Of a stretch of 64,000 nt of DNA, positions 23,164 to 34,610 are shown in pieces (within the stretch, counting starts at the first letter, position 1; each line of letters begins with the position of its first letter). Under the pieces are notes generated by a model that searched no databases, was not told where the DNA came from, and saw only the letters and a list, made by a program, of their open reading frames with translations. The stretch comes from Halichondria panicea. Taxonomy: Eukaryota > Porifera > Demospongiae > Suberitida > Halichondriidae. Made by a program: the position numbers and the translations under genes. The stretch lies in the NCBI RefSeq assembly GCF_963675165.1, contig NC_087377.1:1203501-1267500 (forward strand), written 5' to 3'.

Positions 23164-23921
23164 ATGGTGAATGTTGTAAAAGGCCTGCTTGTGAAATGGT
23201 AACTTGGATAGATTAGCCTTCAATATTAAACCCTCTGGCCTGAATTCCCATTTGAATGTATGCTCAGAAACCATAATTAATTTTTTATAGATCTACTTAT
23301 TTAATATTCACAGCAGTGACTCGGCTATCAAGCAGTATATATTACACCTGGATCAGAAGGAATCACTGGGACGAAGGTACGTCGAAAAGTAGCTAGTCTC
23401 GCAGGCCACCCTCCTCTTCCAGATGAAACGGCTGCACTGTAATACAGTCGCAATAAATGTTTGCTGGGTAGCTACTATAACTAGAATCTAATTACTCTGA
23501 GCATTATTTTCATGGCACTCATTTATTCCACCATGCGCATGCCAATCGGTCTCACTAAGCCGTGCGTTAAATCCCCCATCATTAATTTTAGTAAACATCA
23601 TTGCACATTATTAATTTTTGTAGCTCTTTGAAAGGCCTATCAATTAATTAGCGATTGCTTTTGGGCCCAAACCTTCTGTTTATAATTCATGCCCTAGGGA
23701 TTTTTCTGTTTCGGAAGTTATCTAAATGAATCCTTTTTTTTAGAATTGATGCCCTTTTGATTATCCCTATGTACTTCCACTGCAGGTTCATACTACAAGA
23801 TTTAGACGAACTCCATGTGTTTGTGGCTCTCGATGTTGCTAAGCAACTACAACAAAAGATTGACGAACTTATGGAAAAAAACTCGTACTCCGAATTTGAT
23901 CAACAAAACAAAGGAAAATGA
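23164..23921 (+). CDS. GTF2H5: General transcription factor IIH subunit 5 (TTDA/Tfb5)
   Basis: Smallest core subunit of TFIIH, which stabilises the p52-XPB module in transcription and nucleotide excision repair; nuclear. Three exons: 23164-23198, 23314-23376 and 23786-23921, all GT-AG with phases 2 and 2; total 77 aa (the human protein is about 71). The protein begins MVNVVKGLLVKC, matching the family's MVN-LKG-L-C start. It continues SDSAIKQYILHLDQ and then FILQDLDELHVFVALD, the diagnostic FIIQDIDDTHVFV-like stretch, and ends with a DELMEKNSYSEF helix. The first exon is only 35 bases, which explains why frame scanning misses the gene. The start lies only about 120 bases from a transposon end, so the promoter must be compact or overlap the element. 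Confidence 0.93.
23590..23665. repeat. Family E repeat, inverted copy
   Basis: Contains AGCTCTTTGAAAGGCCTATC and ATTAGCGATTGCTTT, the reverse complement of the family E motif. It lies in intron 2 of GTF2H5. Confidence 0.6.
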
Positions 23922-23974
23922 ACACTTTTAATTATCATTATTCAACTTCCCTCTAAAGCAGTGTTATAAAAATA

Positions 23975-24190
23975 CATACCGTTATTATAAATATTAATTT
24001 TTGCTGGTGAAAAACCTTTTGCAATTGAGCAGAAAAATATCACTTACAATCTATACCATTGCATTCTGGCAAGGATTGTAAATACCGGCATATACTATTT
24101 TAGGCTCTGCGATTTTATTTTGCGAAGTGATCAACACTCTCAAAGTTTGCATAATTATGTGATGCTCGCAAAACGTTCTATAGTAATACG
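23975..24190. repeat. Family B repeat, copy between GTF2H5 and secreted gene
   Basis: GGTGAAAAACCTTTTGCAA, TGCGATTTTATTTTGCGAAG, TGATCAACACT and GATGCTCGCAAAACGTTCTA correspond in order to the copy at 1065-1265. Confidence 0.7.
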
Positions 24191-24370
24191 GTTGTCACTG
24201 TCGGTGTTTTTATGCTTTGATGTCTATAGTGTTTTGTCGTGTCTTGTTTTGTTGTGGTAGTATCATTGACAACAGTTTGCATGGGTGGAGGTGTTTTAAT
24301 GGTATACATTATAGGTGATAATAAATGAATATGGACTAAACAACATCGTAATTGTGTGTATACTGGCGGG

Positions 24371-24404
24371 TATATAAGAGGTTCTGTACACAGTTGGTGT
24401 CAGT
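24371..24404 (+). promoter_or_regulatory. TATA box and initiator-like site
   Basis: TATATAAG starts at 24371, and TGTCAGTA lies about 28 bases downstream (near 24398), a spacing typical of TATA-Inr promoters. The first ATG follows at 24423. Confidence 0.6.
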
Positions 24405-24422
24405 AGAGCTGTTTCAGAGTTT

Positions 24423-25709
24423 ATGAGCAAAATGAAGGGCCTAAAACTTCTCTTAATGTTTGCAATAGTTCTGGTTGTTGTCGAAGCTAAGAAGACTTCT
24501 AGACTTGTACTAGTGTCCCCAGATTCAACCATGGAAAAGGATTTAGTATCCAGCTTCAAAGAACAAGGATTTGATGAAGTGGACATGATCAATATGAGAG
24601 ATTATGGGAACGAGTTTCAATTTCGATATAAAATTATAACCAAGCAACCAATATGGAAAGCATACTTAATCCTACCACAATATGTCTACCTCAACGGATC
24701 TGTGAGATATTTCGAAGAGTTTCGAGATTTTCGAATTTTTTGCAAGCGGAGATCTGTAATTATCGAAAGCAAGCGAGTCGGTTTATTTCATGTTAGTGTG
24801 CTGACGAAACGAAATGGACAACGCGGAAAACGTGCGCTAGCTGTGGACAACATGATTCTTAACGCTGGAATGACTACAGGCTGTCAAAATGTTTGTGATG
24901 CAAAGAAAAAAACGTGCCCGAAAGAATCCTCCAAACATCTCCCCCCTGCTACATTGGAGTGCCCTCCGAATAACGAGTGCAATATTATATCACATGATGC
25001 CTCCATCTATAACACATCTTCTGGAATAGTCGTGCAGCCGATTGGAAATGCACAAGTTGTGAAAACATGCGATGAGTTCATAAAAGTGGTGATGGATAAA
25101 TTCGCAGCGAAAGGCGGTAAAGTTGCCGTATATTTGGATGCTCACGGTAACCATGGTATATTTGCAATTGGAGTGTATGGTGGTAAACCAGAACTGGTGT
25201 TTAAGGGCAGCGCTTGCTATAACAAGATGTGCATGGAGCTCAAGGATAAGATAAGCACACTGACACTGTTCACATGCAGCACGGCAGGTGGTACAACTGG
25301 ACCACCATTTCTGCAGTGTTTGGCGAATTGTTTGAATGCGAATGTTAAAGCTTGGAAGAAAGCAGTGTCAATACAAGCAGCTTGGAACACTACTGATGTG
25401 ACCTCTATCAAGTGGTCTACCCCACGTAATTATTCGACTCCTTGCGAAGCTAACCCCTCACCAAGCCCGTCCATCACACCCTCCACACCCACACCAACGC
25501 CCACACCATCCACTCCCACACCAAGCCCGTCTACCACCACCACATCCACGCCCACATCATCCAGTACTTATACGTTCACATCCGAGCCCATGTATTCCGA
25601 AGAGCCCACAACCGTCACCGAGTACACTGAGACACCAACTGAATACACCTACTCCGATTATTTGTACACAAGCCCACCAGCTGAAGATTACTATGACTAC
25701 GCTTATTAG
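24423..25709 (+). CDS. Secreted protein, possible clan CD peptidase-like domain, single exon
   Basis: Intronless 428-aa frame with its own TATA box and a poly(A) signal. Translation could start at 24423 or at the ATG at 24432, whose product opens directly with a signal peptide (MKGLKLLLMFAIVLVVVEA). Residues 25-140 form an N-terminal region ending in basic RGKR near 134-137, a possible proprotein cleavage site. Residues 150-345 are cysteine-rich. They contain KVAVYLDAHGNHG (H241, G242) and, 40 residues later, STLTLFTCSTAGG (C285). A hydrophobic strand before His-Gly and another ending in Cys is the hallmark layout of clan CD cysteine peptidases (caspase, legumain and gingipain types). A Pro/Ser/Thr-rich linker follows (345-395), then a Tyr/Glu-rich tail with no membrane anchor. 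The peptidase reading is inference from motif spacing; I cannot name a family. Confidence 0.85.
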   Translation: MSKMKGLKLLLMFAIVLVVVEAKKTSRLVLVSPDSTMEKDLVSSFKEQGFDEVDMINMRDYGNEFQFRYKIITKQPIWKAYLILPQYVYLNGSVRYFEEFRDFRIFCKRRSVIIESKRVGLFHVSVLTKRNGQRGKRALAVDNMILNAGMTTGCQNVCDAKKKTCPKESSKHLPPATLECPPNNECNIISHDASIYNTSSGIVVQPIGNAQVVKTCDEFIKVVMDKFAAKGGKVAVYLDAHGNHGIFAIGVYGGKPELVFKGSACYNKMCMELKDKISTLTLFTCSTAGGTTGPPFLQCLANCLNANVKAWKKAVSIQAAWNTTDVTSIKWSTPRNYSTPCEANPSPSPSITPSTPTPTPTPSTPTPSPSTTTTSTPTSSSTYTFTSEPMYSEEPTTVTEYTETPTEYTYSDYLYTSPPAEDYYDYAY

Positions 25710-25875
25710 AAACGACCAATGATATTATTTTGAACTAGAATTATTATGTGTAGCAAACTTAGTAGTCTGAACTCTGAACTACAATTGTTGTAAGTACTAA
25801 CTTACGTACATGGTTGAACAATAATTTTTTATAGCAAAAGCTGAACCAACAGAAATTAAGTATAATAGACACACA

Positions 25876-25881
25876 AATAAA
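25876..25881 (+). terminator. Poly(A) signal
   Basis: AATAAA (within AATAAATAAATAAG), 167 bases after the stop codon of the secreted gene. Confidence 0.6.
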
Positions 25882-26000
25882 TAAATAAGTACAGTACACG
25901 TATTATCTGCGTACATGTGTTGCTCGCTATAAAACTGCTGTATATATATACAATGTATAATTCGCACTGGGTGAGGAGGTTTATAAAAATTAATAGTAAG

Positions 26001-29000
26001 CTACTTGTTGAGTAAGTCTCTAGCAGAGTGTTGTCCGTGTATAACCTTCATCACTCGTATTCTCTGTATCCTGGACTTTATACCGAGCTCTTCTTTCAAT
26101 ACTTCATCATCAAACTCCAACAGAATGTCTCCAGTGACCAGCTCTCTCTCCAAGTGCTCCCGGTACTGGCCCAGGCTCATGGCATCGAATAAAGCACATA
26201 CCTATAGATCCAGAATTAAATCGATGGAACATAATTATTAGCACAGTAGATTTCAACTTGGTGTATATAGTCAAATGCCATTAATTGAATTAGGAAAGTA
26301 AACACAAGTGGATGGCTGCAATATTGATTAATCAACCCATTACTATGGCCATCCAGTATAATGCATTATGTCTGTATGTGCAAGCATACTTATTGGATAT
26401 ATTCAGGTAGTGTGGGGGACACACTGTACACACGTTTAGGGAAGACATTACCACTCTCTCTCTACAAAGAGCATGTACTCAAACACTAGGGCAATAATCA
26501 CTGTGTGTTGCTATGGCTCTCACAAGTGTCAGTATGGGATTAGAGGAGATAATGGAAAGCAAGGGACGGCAACACATGTTATGTAATCGTGCTTGCTTAG
26601 ATCAAAGCTTTGTGTTGAGTACACACACACACACGCCCACTCACGCACACACCTGCTCTATACTGAGTGTGGAGAGGTAGGCTTTATTGCTCTCCTCAGT
26701 AGAACCTTGTGTAGCAGCCTGATCTTCTGGTATAGCAGACTGAGGGGGCGTGGCTACTATTGCCTGGAGCTGTGACTCCATTGCCTCAAGCTTAGTAGTC
26801 AACTGTGTCAGTGTGTCCTGCACCCTGTGAAGAATAAGACAAAGCAGTATTTCAAATAGTTTAAAATCTTAGTACAGTAAACTGTGTATGTTTATTTGTC
26901 TAATGCAATTATGGTCATGACAATTTACGGTTGGTTGCTTCTACATAATTATTATAGCTAGAGCATTCAACTAATTTGGGCCAAAAATAAATCACTGAAC
27001 TAAGCTAGTTTACAGCACACCATACATGATTATTGTACAGAGGGAGAATGAGTAGAAAGAAAGGTGGAGACCAGTACAAGTGATGGGGAGCAGTGGGAGA
27101 AAATTATGATACCATAATAATTTATTACTAGAAAATGTTTTGGGTGACAACCTTTGCAAATGAGCGAAATCAGCAGTAAAGCGTTCTGTACTGTATTCTG
27201 GGCTATGAAATTAGCAGGGGCGATTCCAGGGGGTGGTTTTGAGGGGTTGAAGCTAAAGTGTCATTACCATTACCAGTTTAAATCTTGCGATTAAAGTAAA
27301 GTGATCAAAGCTCGCAAAGTTTGATGTCCACAAAATAGTTTACGTTACTTGCTTACTTGGTTATATCTGGAGAAGGTTTCTGCGCAGTCTCCATGGACGA
27401 TATCCTCTCCTCTATGCTGGTGGTGGTCGCTTGTAGGTCTTCCATCCAGCTCGTGAGTCGTGGATCAGCGCACATGTCGTCATAGCTGTCGTGTTGCCCA
27501 TAGCGACCACCTCGTCGTGTGTTCCCGTTGAGAAGGTGAAGCCCTACAGTGTCGTACCTGAGTGGAGGGAAATGAATTTGCCATTAAAAGTAAAATTAAT
27601 TGTACTGTGAATTAACAGAAAAGTTGTACTGTACTTGTTCTATAAGCTATTAATTGCAGAGCTGATATTTATTATATTACACTTGTACCCCCTTAACTTG
27701 CTTAATTCTGTACTAACTATCACAGGGAAAATATTTAAATTTCCTGATATACAGTGCTGCCCTTAAAATCTGCACATTTCCTGAAAAATGGCAGGTGTCC
27801 TGCAACCTACTTACAAAGGATAGTGCAGGACATGTGTAAGATTCATAAAGGAAAGTCTACAGGAAATTTTGCACTATCCTGAAAGTATAGGAAATTTAGA
27901 TATTTTTCCTGTGTATACCCCCCTTCGCTTATTTAAATAAGGCAACTTTATGCTGAACCTCTCCCCGGCATCCTGTACTCCATATAAGGTAACACAGTAC
28001 AGTACTAACTACCTGCATAAAAGTAATGCTTCCACTCACCCGCCCATTTCATCTTCCTCTGCTAATCCGTTTCCATTCTCCTTATGATCGCGTCCGATAT
28101 CAAAATACGTGGAGTTATTCAGTTGAGAATGGGAATCATTCAAATGACCAGTGGAAGTGACAAATTCCTGTGAGCGTTCGACAACATTGCCCAGCACATT
28201 AACTGTGTCATCATATAAATGGTCGGAGTCCTCTGAATGGGCATCGATATCGTGCAGCTCCTTCGTAACAGCCACAGTGTCGTCGTATGTAGGTTCTGGT
28301 TCCAATAACGCAAGGTCTGGTTCCAATACCGTATCAGTATCGATTCTCTGTGATGAAGTTTGCACCACTGCCACTTCTAATGATCGCATGTCATCATCCA
28401 TCGGTAGGTCGATTAGTTCACTTGTGGAGAAGTCGACTGCCTCCATTGGGATTAGTTCCAAGTTTTCGTCGAATGGTGCTGATGATGCGACCAATGAGGT
28501 TTCAGTGCTGCACTCTACCATGGTAACCACTCCAGTTACAACACCTGCAGAGAGGATATAAAATATTGCTTGAGTACAATCATACTGGAGCTGTACTACA
28601 GTTTTTGTACTTCTAAGCACATCTTTCAGTAAAAATCGGACTCAAGTTATGGCAATTAATTGAGTTCCCGAACTATTTATTAAACGGAGAGGGGGTTGTA
28701 GTTAACAGCTATAACTCTAGTATAATTATTGATCTAATATCAACATAAAAATACTTTTCATTGCATTAAATGCATTATACTATTAAAGATGTATTAATAA
28801 TAATTATTATGGTTTGTGACACGTACCTAGTTGATCAGTATTGGACCCAGTCTCCCCGGCCGAGTACAGTACAGCTCGCACTGGGAACAATGGTTGAGGA
28901 ACAAACGCTATAATCTCAGGGAAATGTAACCGCACCAGCGAGGGCTTAGTTGAGAAGTACCCACAACAATCCTCCGGTAGCACTTTCTCAGTCTTGCTCG

Positions 29001-30729
29001 TCATACTAAACACTTTCAGGCCCTTCTTCCCTTTAAAAAGCGTCCGATGAATTTGCTTGACAATAAAAATCTCGTTTTCCTCGACAATGTATTTGCCATC
29101 GTTGGTCCGATCTTCTTGCGTAGAGCAGATGACTTTGGGTAACGAGTGGGCGGTCGTTATATCCGCGATACTTTTAAAGACGTGACCTTCTAAACCTTTA
29201 ACGTCGCTGTGGGTTGGGTTGTATATGAGACCCACTTTTTGTGTAGAGTCGAGTGGAATGCGATGAACGGTACCACTGTCAGCTTTAACCGTCACCACCT
29301 GGAATGGAAAATGGTTAATTATAGCTAATACTTCAAGATCTACGTACACAATTAATTATCCCTGTAAAAATAGTAATACGCAATTACAATTATAGATTCC
29401 ACACTTGGATGAATTTTGTTTGGGCAAGTATAATTATTGCAATTGTTCCTAGTTCAAGTTAGCCAATGAAGCTAACTATAATAATTATTATTATAATAAT
29501 TATAACACTACTAATAATTTTGAAATTCTCTTAATTAGGATACGTACCTTAGTCTCCTTCACTGAGTGGATATCGTACACATCGTTGGTGGACATGTTCA
29601 CGTCTGAAGCATCATTACAATATCCTTGTAGCACTCTGAAACGAATTGGATAGCAATCGGAATATCTCTTCAACGCCCCCTCGAGGGTGGAGTCAGTGGG
29701 TGTGGTCACTTCACTCGTCCTACGGCTCTCATTACTAGTGGGCGTGTACGTTCTAGCTGGTAAAGGGGGAGGAGCTTCAACACTAGCGGCAGGAAGGCTG
29801 GAAATCGAATCGCTTAGTTTACTGGTATCGGCTTCGCAAGTTGTTGGTTTCAACTCAGAGTATGTTTCAAAATCATCCAATACCATCACACCACTAATTG
29901 CAAGGGGCGTGGTTTGCACAGTTGGTGATAATATAGCGTGCTGTTCTGTTGGTAGCGGCGGCAGCTCTCTGTTCTTTATATCAGAACCCTCAATGTTTGA
30001 CCTGCTTTCTCGTGAAGACAATACTGGAGTAACCGCTCTCTCTTGAGGCAAAGAGGGCAATTCTTTCTTCAGTTTGTTGGCCATTTCATCGAATTTCGAT
30101 CGGCTAGCTTCTGTGCTTTTCAGTGGTCTTTCTTTCGGAGGTGGTGTGGTGGATGCAGTTAGTTCCATTCCTGGCAGTTTCCATAAACCACCACCTCGTA
30201 CCTCACTCGTTGGTTCATCTTCTAAAACATTCACCGATAATCGTTTGCTACTGTCTCTCTTTTTTGTGGTTTTTAGTCGTTGTAAAGTTAAAGAACCGCT
30301 TGTCAGAGCACGCTTCAATCGCGACGGCTTGTTCGGAGGTTTAGGTTTCTCTTTCTTACCATCGCCTGTTTTACCATCATTCTCTGTGCTGCTTTTGTTG
30401 ACATCGTCTTCAGGTTTAGTGTTTATATTGATTTCTTGTGAGGAGTGGGAAAGTTTCTCCTTTGAGCCACTGTGGCTAGTATCCACGCTGAGTGTACTGC
30501 TTGCTTTCGAACTATTCCCACTTTCGCTAATGGGGGCATTTTCAATTGATGCTGTTTCTATCTCTTCTGTCAGTGGTAGTGGTGGTGGTGGTGGGGGGTC
30601 TTGTTTTGTCTCCCTGGGTGGTGTCTTTGAGGCTCCGTTGGCATTGGAGGGTGTGGCCTTGTTGCTAGGTAACAGCGGAGGGAGGGGTGGTGGGGGTGGA
30701 GGGGTGAACTTCTTTTTCAGTAGAGGCAT
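26001..30729 (-). CDS. GAREM-like adaptor: proline-rich, CABIT and SAM domains, 910 aa
   Basis: Exons (minus strand): 30729-29548, 29298-28827, 28544-28040, 27557-27357, 26824-26653, 26201-26001; phases 0, 1, 2, 2, 0; 911 codons with stop. Residues 1-355 are low-complexity with polyproline runs (TPPPPPPLPPLLP, PPPPPPLPL) suited to SH3/WW partners and basic patches. A CABIT domain spans about 360-535: it opens YPIRFRVLQGY and carries the core LP-x4-G-x-F motif as LPEDCCGYF (501-509). Then comes an acidic segment with Tyr-Asp-Asp sites (PTYDDTV, HLYDDTV), possible SH2-ligand tyrosines. A short coiled-coil-like exon follows (TQLTTKLEAMESQLQ). The C-terminal SAM domain is about 848-905 (MSLGQYREHLERELVTGDIL...LGIKSRIQRIRVMKVI). 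CABIT plus SAM is the GAREM layout (Grb2-binding regulators of Erk/MAPK). In vertebrate GAREM the CABIT is N-terminal, so the long proline-rich head is different. An AG acceptor sits two bases before the ATG, implying a 5' UTR exon further upstream. Confidence 0.87.
27115..27345. repeat. Family B repeat in GAREM-like gene intron
   Basis: ATTACTAGAAAATGTTTTGGGTGA, AAATGAGC.AAATCAGCAG and AAGTGATCAAAGCTCGCAAAG match the copies at 1065 and 23975. It lies between exons 4 and 5. Confidence 0.65.
27755..27925. repeat. Imperfect inverted repeat in intron
   Basis: Segments ATTTCCTGAAAAATGGCAGG...GGATAGTGCAGGACA and TACAGGAAATTTTGCACTATCCTG...TAGGAAAT are partly inverted copies of each other. Probably an old MITE; ends are not defined. 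Confidence 0.4.
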
Positions 30730-30840
30730 ACCTGCATGTACTCTTGTGTGTGCATGGTATAATTGATGACATCATTATTATACCATAATAATAATAGTGT
30801 TTAATTTTTATAAACGCAACGTGCATTGACAGCATTAAGC

Positions 30841-31028
30841 TACCGTATAGCAGGTATATTTCGAGGGTATGGTTTTAGCGGATTAAGCATGTACCGCGAA
30901 TTAAATATTGCATGCATGCATGCTGCAAAAAGGGTGCTTTTCCACGAAAATTTAAATCTGCAAAAACCTTTCTAAAGGCATTTCCGCAAAAATTTATACC
31001 CTCGAAATAATTATACTCGCTATACGGT
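30841..31028. repeat. Family A repeat, well-preserved copy
   Basis: TACCGTATAGCAGGTATATTTCG at the left and CTCGAAATAATTATACTCGCTATACGGTA at the right form the terminal inverted repeat. The interior has GATTAAGCATGTACCGC and a GCATGCATGCATGC palindrome. It lies upstream of the GAREM-like start codon, where a 5' UTR exon or promoter would be expected. Confidence 0.75.
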
Positions 31029-31029
31029 A

Positions 31030-32590
31030 TTTGGGGTTGCAAAAGCAATTGGTACAAGCTATAGGCATGCTGTCTGCTAACAGAGGGGTCCGCTATAACT
31101 GTATATTCATGATAGTACATGCAGGCTATATCTTAATAATTATTAGAGCGAAAGCCTAATAATTATAGCATGCTCATCATAATAATTAATTATTATGTTT
31201 ACGAGGCCACTTATAATTATTCATTGACTTACAATTATTCATTGACAGTACACACACTGAGAACGGGCTATATTCATGACTGGTGGTTTGTGTATGTGAA
31301 CATCTGCTATCCCACCCAAGCTGGACAATAACTACTCAATGGGGAGTACAAAATAGGCAAGCAGTAAGCAGAAATGCTACTCTTATTGACTGTGTAAGAC
31401 TAGTGTACAGAGCCTATAGTATGGTCCCACTGTAAACACTGCAAGTTCCTCCTCTTTGACCTAGCTACCTTTGTGTTTTTGTCTAATGCCTTCTGTTTGT
31501 GACCAATGTTCATTCATACGGAATTTGAATGTTTTAGATATGGCAGGGTTATATCCCAAACGAAGTCATAAGCAACTCATTTCTGATAAATATCGATGCT
31601 CCGAGTACAACAAGTACAACAATCTATGTCTGGGTATACACAGAATAACCAGTGTACTTAACAACATAATCATCAGGGTCAATGATATCACGTCACATTT
31701 CAAAAGTGACGTACGTGAAAGAGTTTGTACACATCCCAGAAATATCATTCTGAACACAAACCACCCGTTAACTTTTTCTAAAACTAAGCGCATGCAAATA
31801 CACTTCAACAATAATTATAGCTATACGTATACTTAATTAAGAAGGCTCTAGCCATCAATTAATTATCAATGTATAAATTACTAACTTGAGTGTTTCTTTG
31901 TGCTGTTGGACAGTCAGAAAACCTCTGCTAGAGTCTGTACAGAATGTCACAAGGTAGCTACCTCAGCCTCAGGGCTTGTATTATAGAGACACAGTGTGGT
32001 TGCTACACATGAGCCCCTCCCCCTTTTACTGCACAGAACTGCTAAGTCAGCAATAATAACACTATGCTAGCTAATATGTTATAATTATAAGATGCATCAT
32101 CGATTGATTTAGCATGCTTTATGTTACTGAACAAACAGGTTTTTAGTTGGCAATAATAACCCTATAGCTACCAATTAATGCTTTAACATAATTATACATG
32201 CGAACTTTGCAAGGGTTGATCAATTCGCAAGCTTTTAGCGAATTTGTTAACACTAAATACTTAGTCAACCAGATCATATAGTCAAGTGCATCATTACCCT
32301 AACCTTCCTTCCAGGGTCGCCCAAGAACAATGCAGAGTGAGCCTTTAGTTACAGCAGCATACGTAGAATGCCAATTCTGCATGTGTGTATTTGGTACATA
32401 CTTGCACGAGAGTATAATTATGCTAGCACTCGTATAACATGCACACAGGATATTGTTACAATTATATATAATTATCCCACCACCCATTGCATGAAACAAA
32501 ACGAAGTTAGATCTCACTCTTGAAGAATCCATTTGTTACATATTATTTTTAACTGAAAGAAACTGAAAAAATGTCCCCTCAGTGTACTCG
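31030..32590. other. Intergenic, no gene supported
   Basis: The 121-aa frame at 31471-31836 (+) and its 81-aa opposite frame have no signal, domain or splice partner. Many AATTATAATTAT runs. Nothing else is seen. Confidence 0.5.
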
Positions 32591-32639
32591 CAGAGTGTCA
32601 TCAAATAACTCTGTACATCGCGGTTGTGTTATTGCTATG

Positions 32640-32812
32640 AGGAACTAGCTGACAACCTCAGAGCAAACCTCGATACGAAAATTAAGGCCTTCTAAATTAT
32701 ATAAAAAGATGTGAGCATGGAGAACAGACGCCATACGATGAGCAGTGTGCTGGGAAGATGGCCATGGCATTTGTTGATAGCCACGGCACTGGTCAAGAGC
32801 TACTTGTCGTAT
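32640..32812 (+). pseudogene. Unidentified exon-like fragments
   Basis: One frame reads EELADNLRAN near 32640; a related peptide, HEELADSLRATIDK, occurs at about 37958-38000. Another reads EQTPYDEQCAGKMAMAFVD and ends at a donor-like GTATGT near 32809. The recurrence suggests duplicated exons from one ancestral gene. I do not recognise the family. Confidence 0.35.
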
Positions 32813-33717
32813 GTATGTGTAGAAAGTGATATAATTATAGAAATTGCTGAATGTACATAATTATACACTTCAGCACTGTATGTGTTTCATCTACAAGATG
32901 GGTGTATTGTCAACGCCAATGGCTGTGGACTGGGAGCGGCACACATGTCACAGTTTGTGTGTACCTAATGAAGGCAGCCAAACAATTCTCTCAAAAGCAA
33001 CCAGGTACAATAATCTGTTAGTAAAACTAAAAGCTAGCTATTAGTAGCACCCGAGGTGCTTTCATTCTTTTTGTTTTCACTCCAAATCACTTAATTAATG
33101 GTTGTTTCAATGTTTCATGTTTCAATAAAATGTTAAAAATATGGATGATTTCAAGGTCTTTGGCTTCTAGGTGTGAGCTGGAGAGCTGTGAGAGACACCA
33201 GTTGACAGAAAAAGGTTGTATCCGTCCTTCAATGTATGAAGCGCCGGCAACCCAACGCGAAGCTGTTGTGCCTCCAATGTTATATGCAGGCAACGAGAAG
33301 TGTTAACGTTGACTAGGTAGCCCTATATATAGTAAAATACCAGTATAACGTCTGGTTTGATGTCTGGTCAGGTGTTCATTTTGTCTATAAAAGTCACTTT
33401 TGTTTTTATTATTTTTTTGTCCTGATGAATCGCTCAATGCGAGGAAAAGCTTTGACAATAAAAAGACAATTAAACAAATTGAAAGCGACTCTATATATAG
33501 CCATAGCCTTAGCCAGCTCACAGCTATTTACCTAAATTACCGTCAGTATAATCCCTTTCATAAGCTTATAGCTCCTGAAACAGCATGTTTCTAAAATACG
33601 TGTGTTTCTCGCATAATAATGTTTGTTAATTATTGTATTATTATAACGGTTAAGAACGAATACGACAAATATACGCGTAACTATTTGTAAGTCACTTCAC
33701 AATGCTCCCAATTTAAA

Positions 33718-33872
33718 ATGAAACAAGTAAGCAGTATACTGTTGTACGTCTGTATGTTATTATGTTCATCCTCCGTATATAGAAGGAAGTACGGACCAAG
33801 ATAATGTTTTAGAACTTGATCCTCTTCTAATAAATCGACGTTCTCAGAACAAGCAAACACGGGAAGGTAAAA
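33718..33872 (+). pseudogene. Signal-peptide exon, frameshifted
   Basis: ATG at 33718 opens MKQVSSILLYVCMLLCSSSV, a good signal peptide. The frame then stops soon after (YRRKYGPR-stop). Shifting by one base gives EGSTDQDNVLELDPLL and INRRSQNKQTREG before a GGTAAAA donor-like site. It may be the first exon of a secreted, perhaps collagen-like, protein of the kind whose fragments lie downstream. Broken as it stands. Confidence 0.4.
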
Positions 33873-34404
33873 TTATTAATTATAATTAAATTATTTGTGC
33901 CGTGCTATCGAACTGGCTGGCAGACTTGTGATTCCGTTCAGAATAGCTGGTAATATAGAGCTTAGAAATTATGTGTGCAGTATACAAGTATTGAGACAGA
34001 GTGGTTGGTTGGTAGTGCCGTTCAGTCAGATAGACATTTGTACTCTCATTAAATTTATAGGCGGAGTTTTGTTGGTTAATATGTCCACATACAAGAAGAC
34101 AACATTCAACATTTTCGGGGAATACCCCAACATCCGTCTCAATCTAATAATTGTTCTCTAGCTCGTCTTTGGAATGTTAAAAACTTTCATATTCAACATT
34201 TTTGCTTTTCGGGGAATGTCTAAAACAAAAAAAGTGTAAAGTGTGAAGTGTACAGCTCACAGCTTTCTCTGCCTATTCGCCAGGTGGGTGTATATGGATC
34301 ATGACTGATGATGCAGATCAATTCTATTCGGCATGGGTTGGTTGGGGCCAAAAAAGCTTCTATACTAAAATTTTTGTAGGGTACTACTTACGCATGGGTA
34401 CACA

Positions 34405-34610
34405 TTTTTGTGAATGAGGTAATGACGGCCCACCAGGTCCCGGAGGACACTGCATGGCTCAGGTCAACCACGTGTCAGGGGCAACGACGGCCTGCGAGGA
34501 GCACGGGATTTCCAGGTATACTCAGAGCAGGTCCAAGACGATTTCCTGGTCTACGTGGTCATTATAAAGAAAGTGACGAGTATGTAATGACCAAGACTCA
34601 CTCAGGTGAG
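34405..34610 (+). pseudogene. Degenerate collagen-like exon
   Basis: Gly-X-Y signatures appear in alternating frames: GNDGPPGPGG, then in another frame GNDGLRGARD, and in a third STGFPGILRAGPRRFPGLRG. This fits a collagen-like segment carrying small indels. An unbroken 92-aa frame crosses it, but the triple-helix pattern is not kept in any one frame. Confidence 0.45.

Noticed and set aside
28151-28561. 136-aa plus-strand frame
   Set aside because: Antisense shadow of GAREM-like exon 3, which fits in phase with its neighbours on the minus strand.
30074-30766. 230-aa plus-strand frame
   Set aside because: Antisense shadow of the proline-rich exon of the GAREM-like gene; composition is Gly/Ser/Leu mirror of Pro/Glu codons and no splice partners fit.
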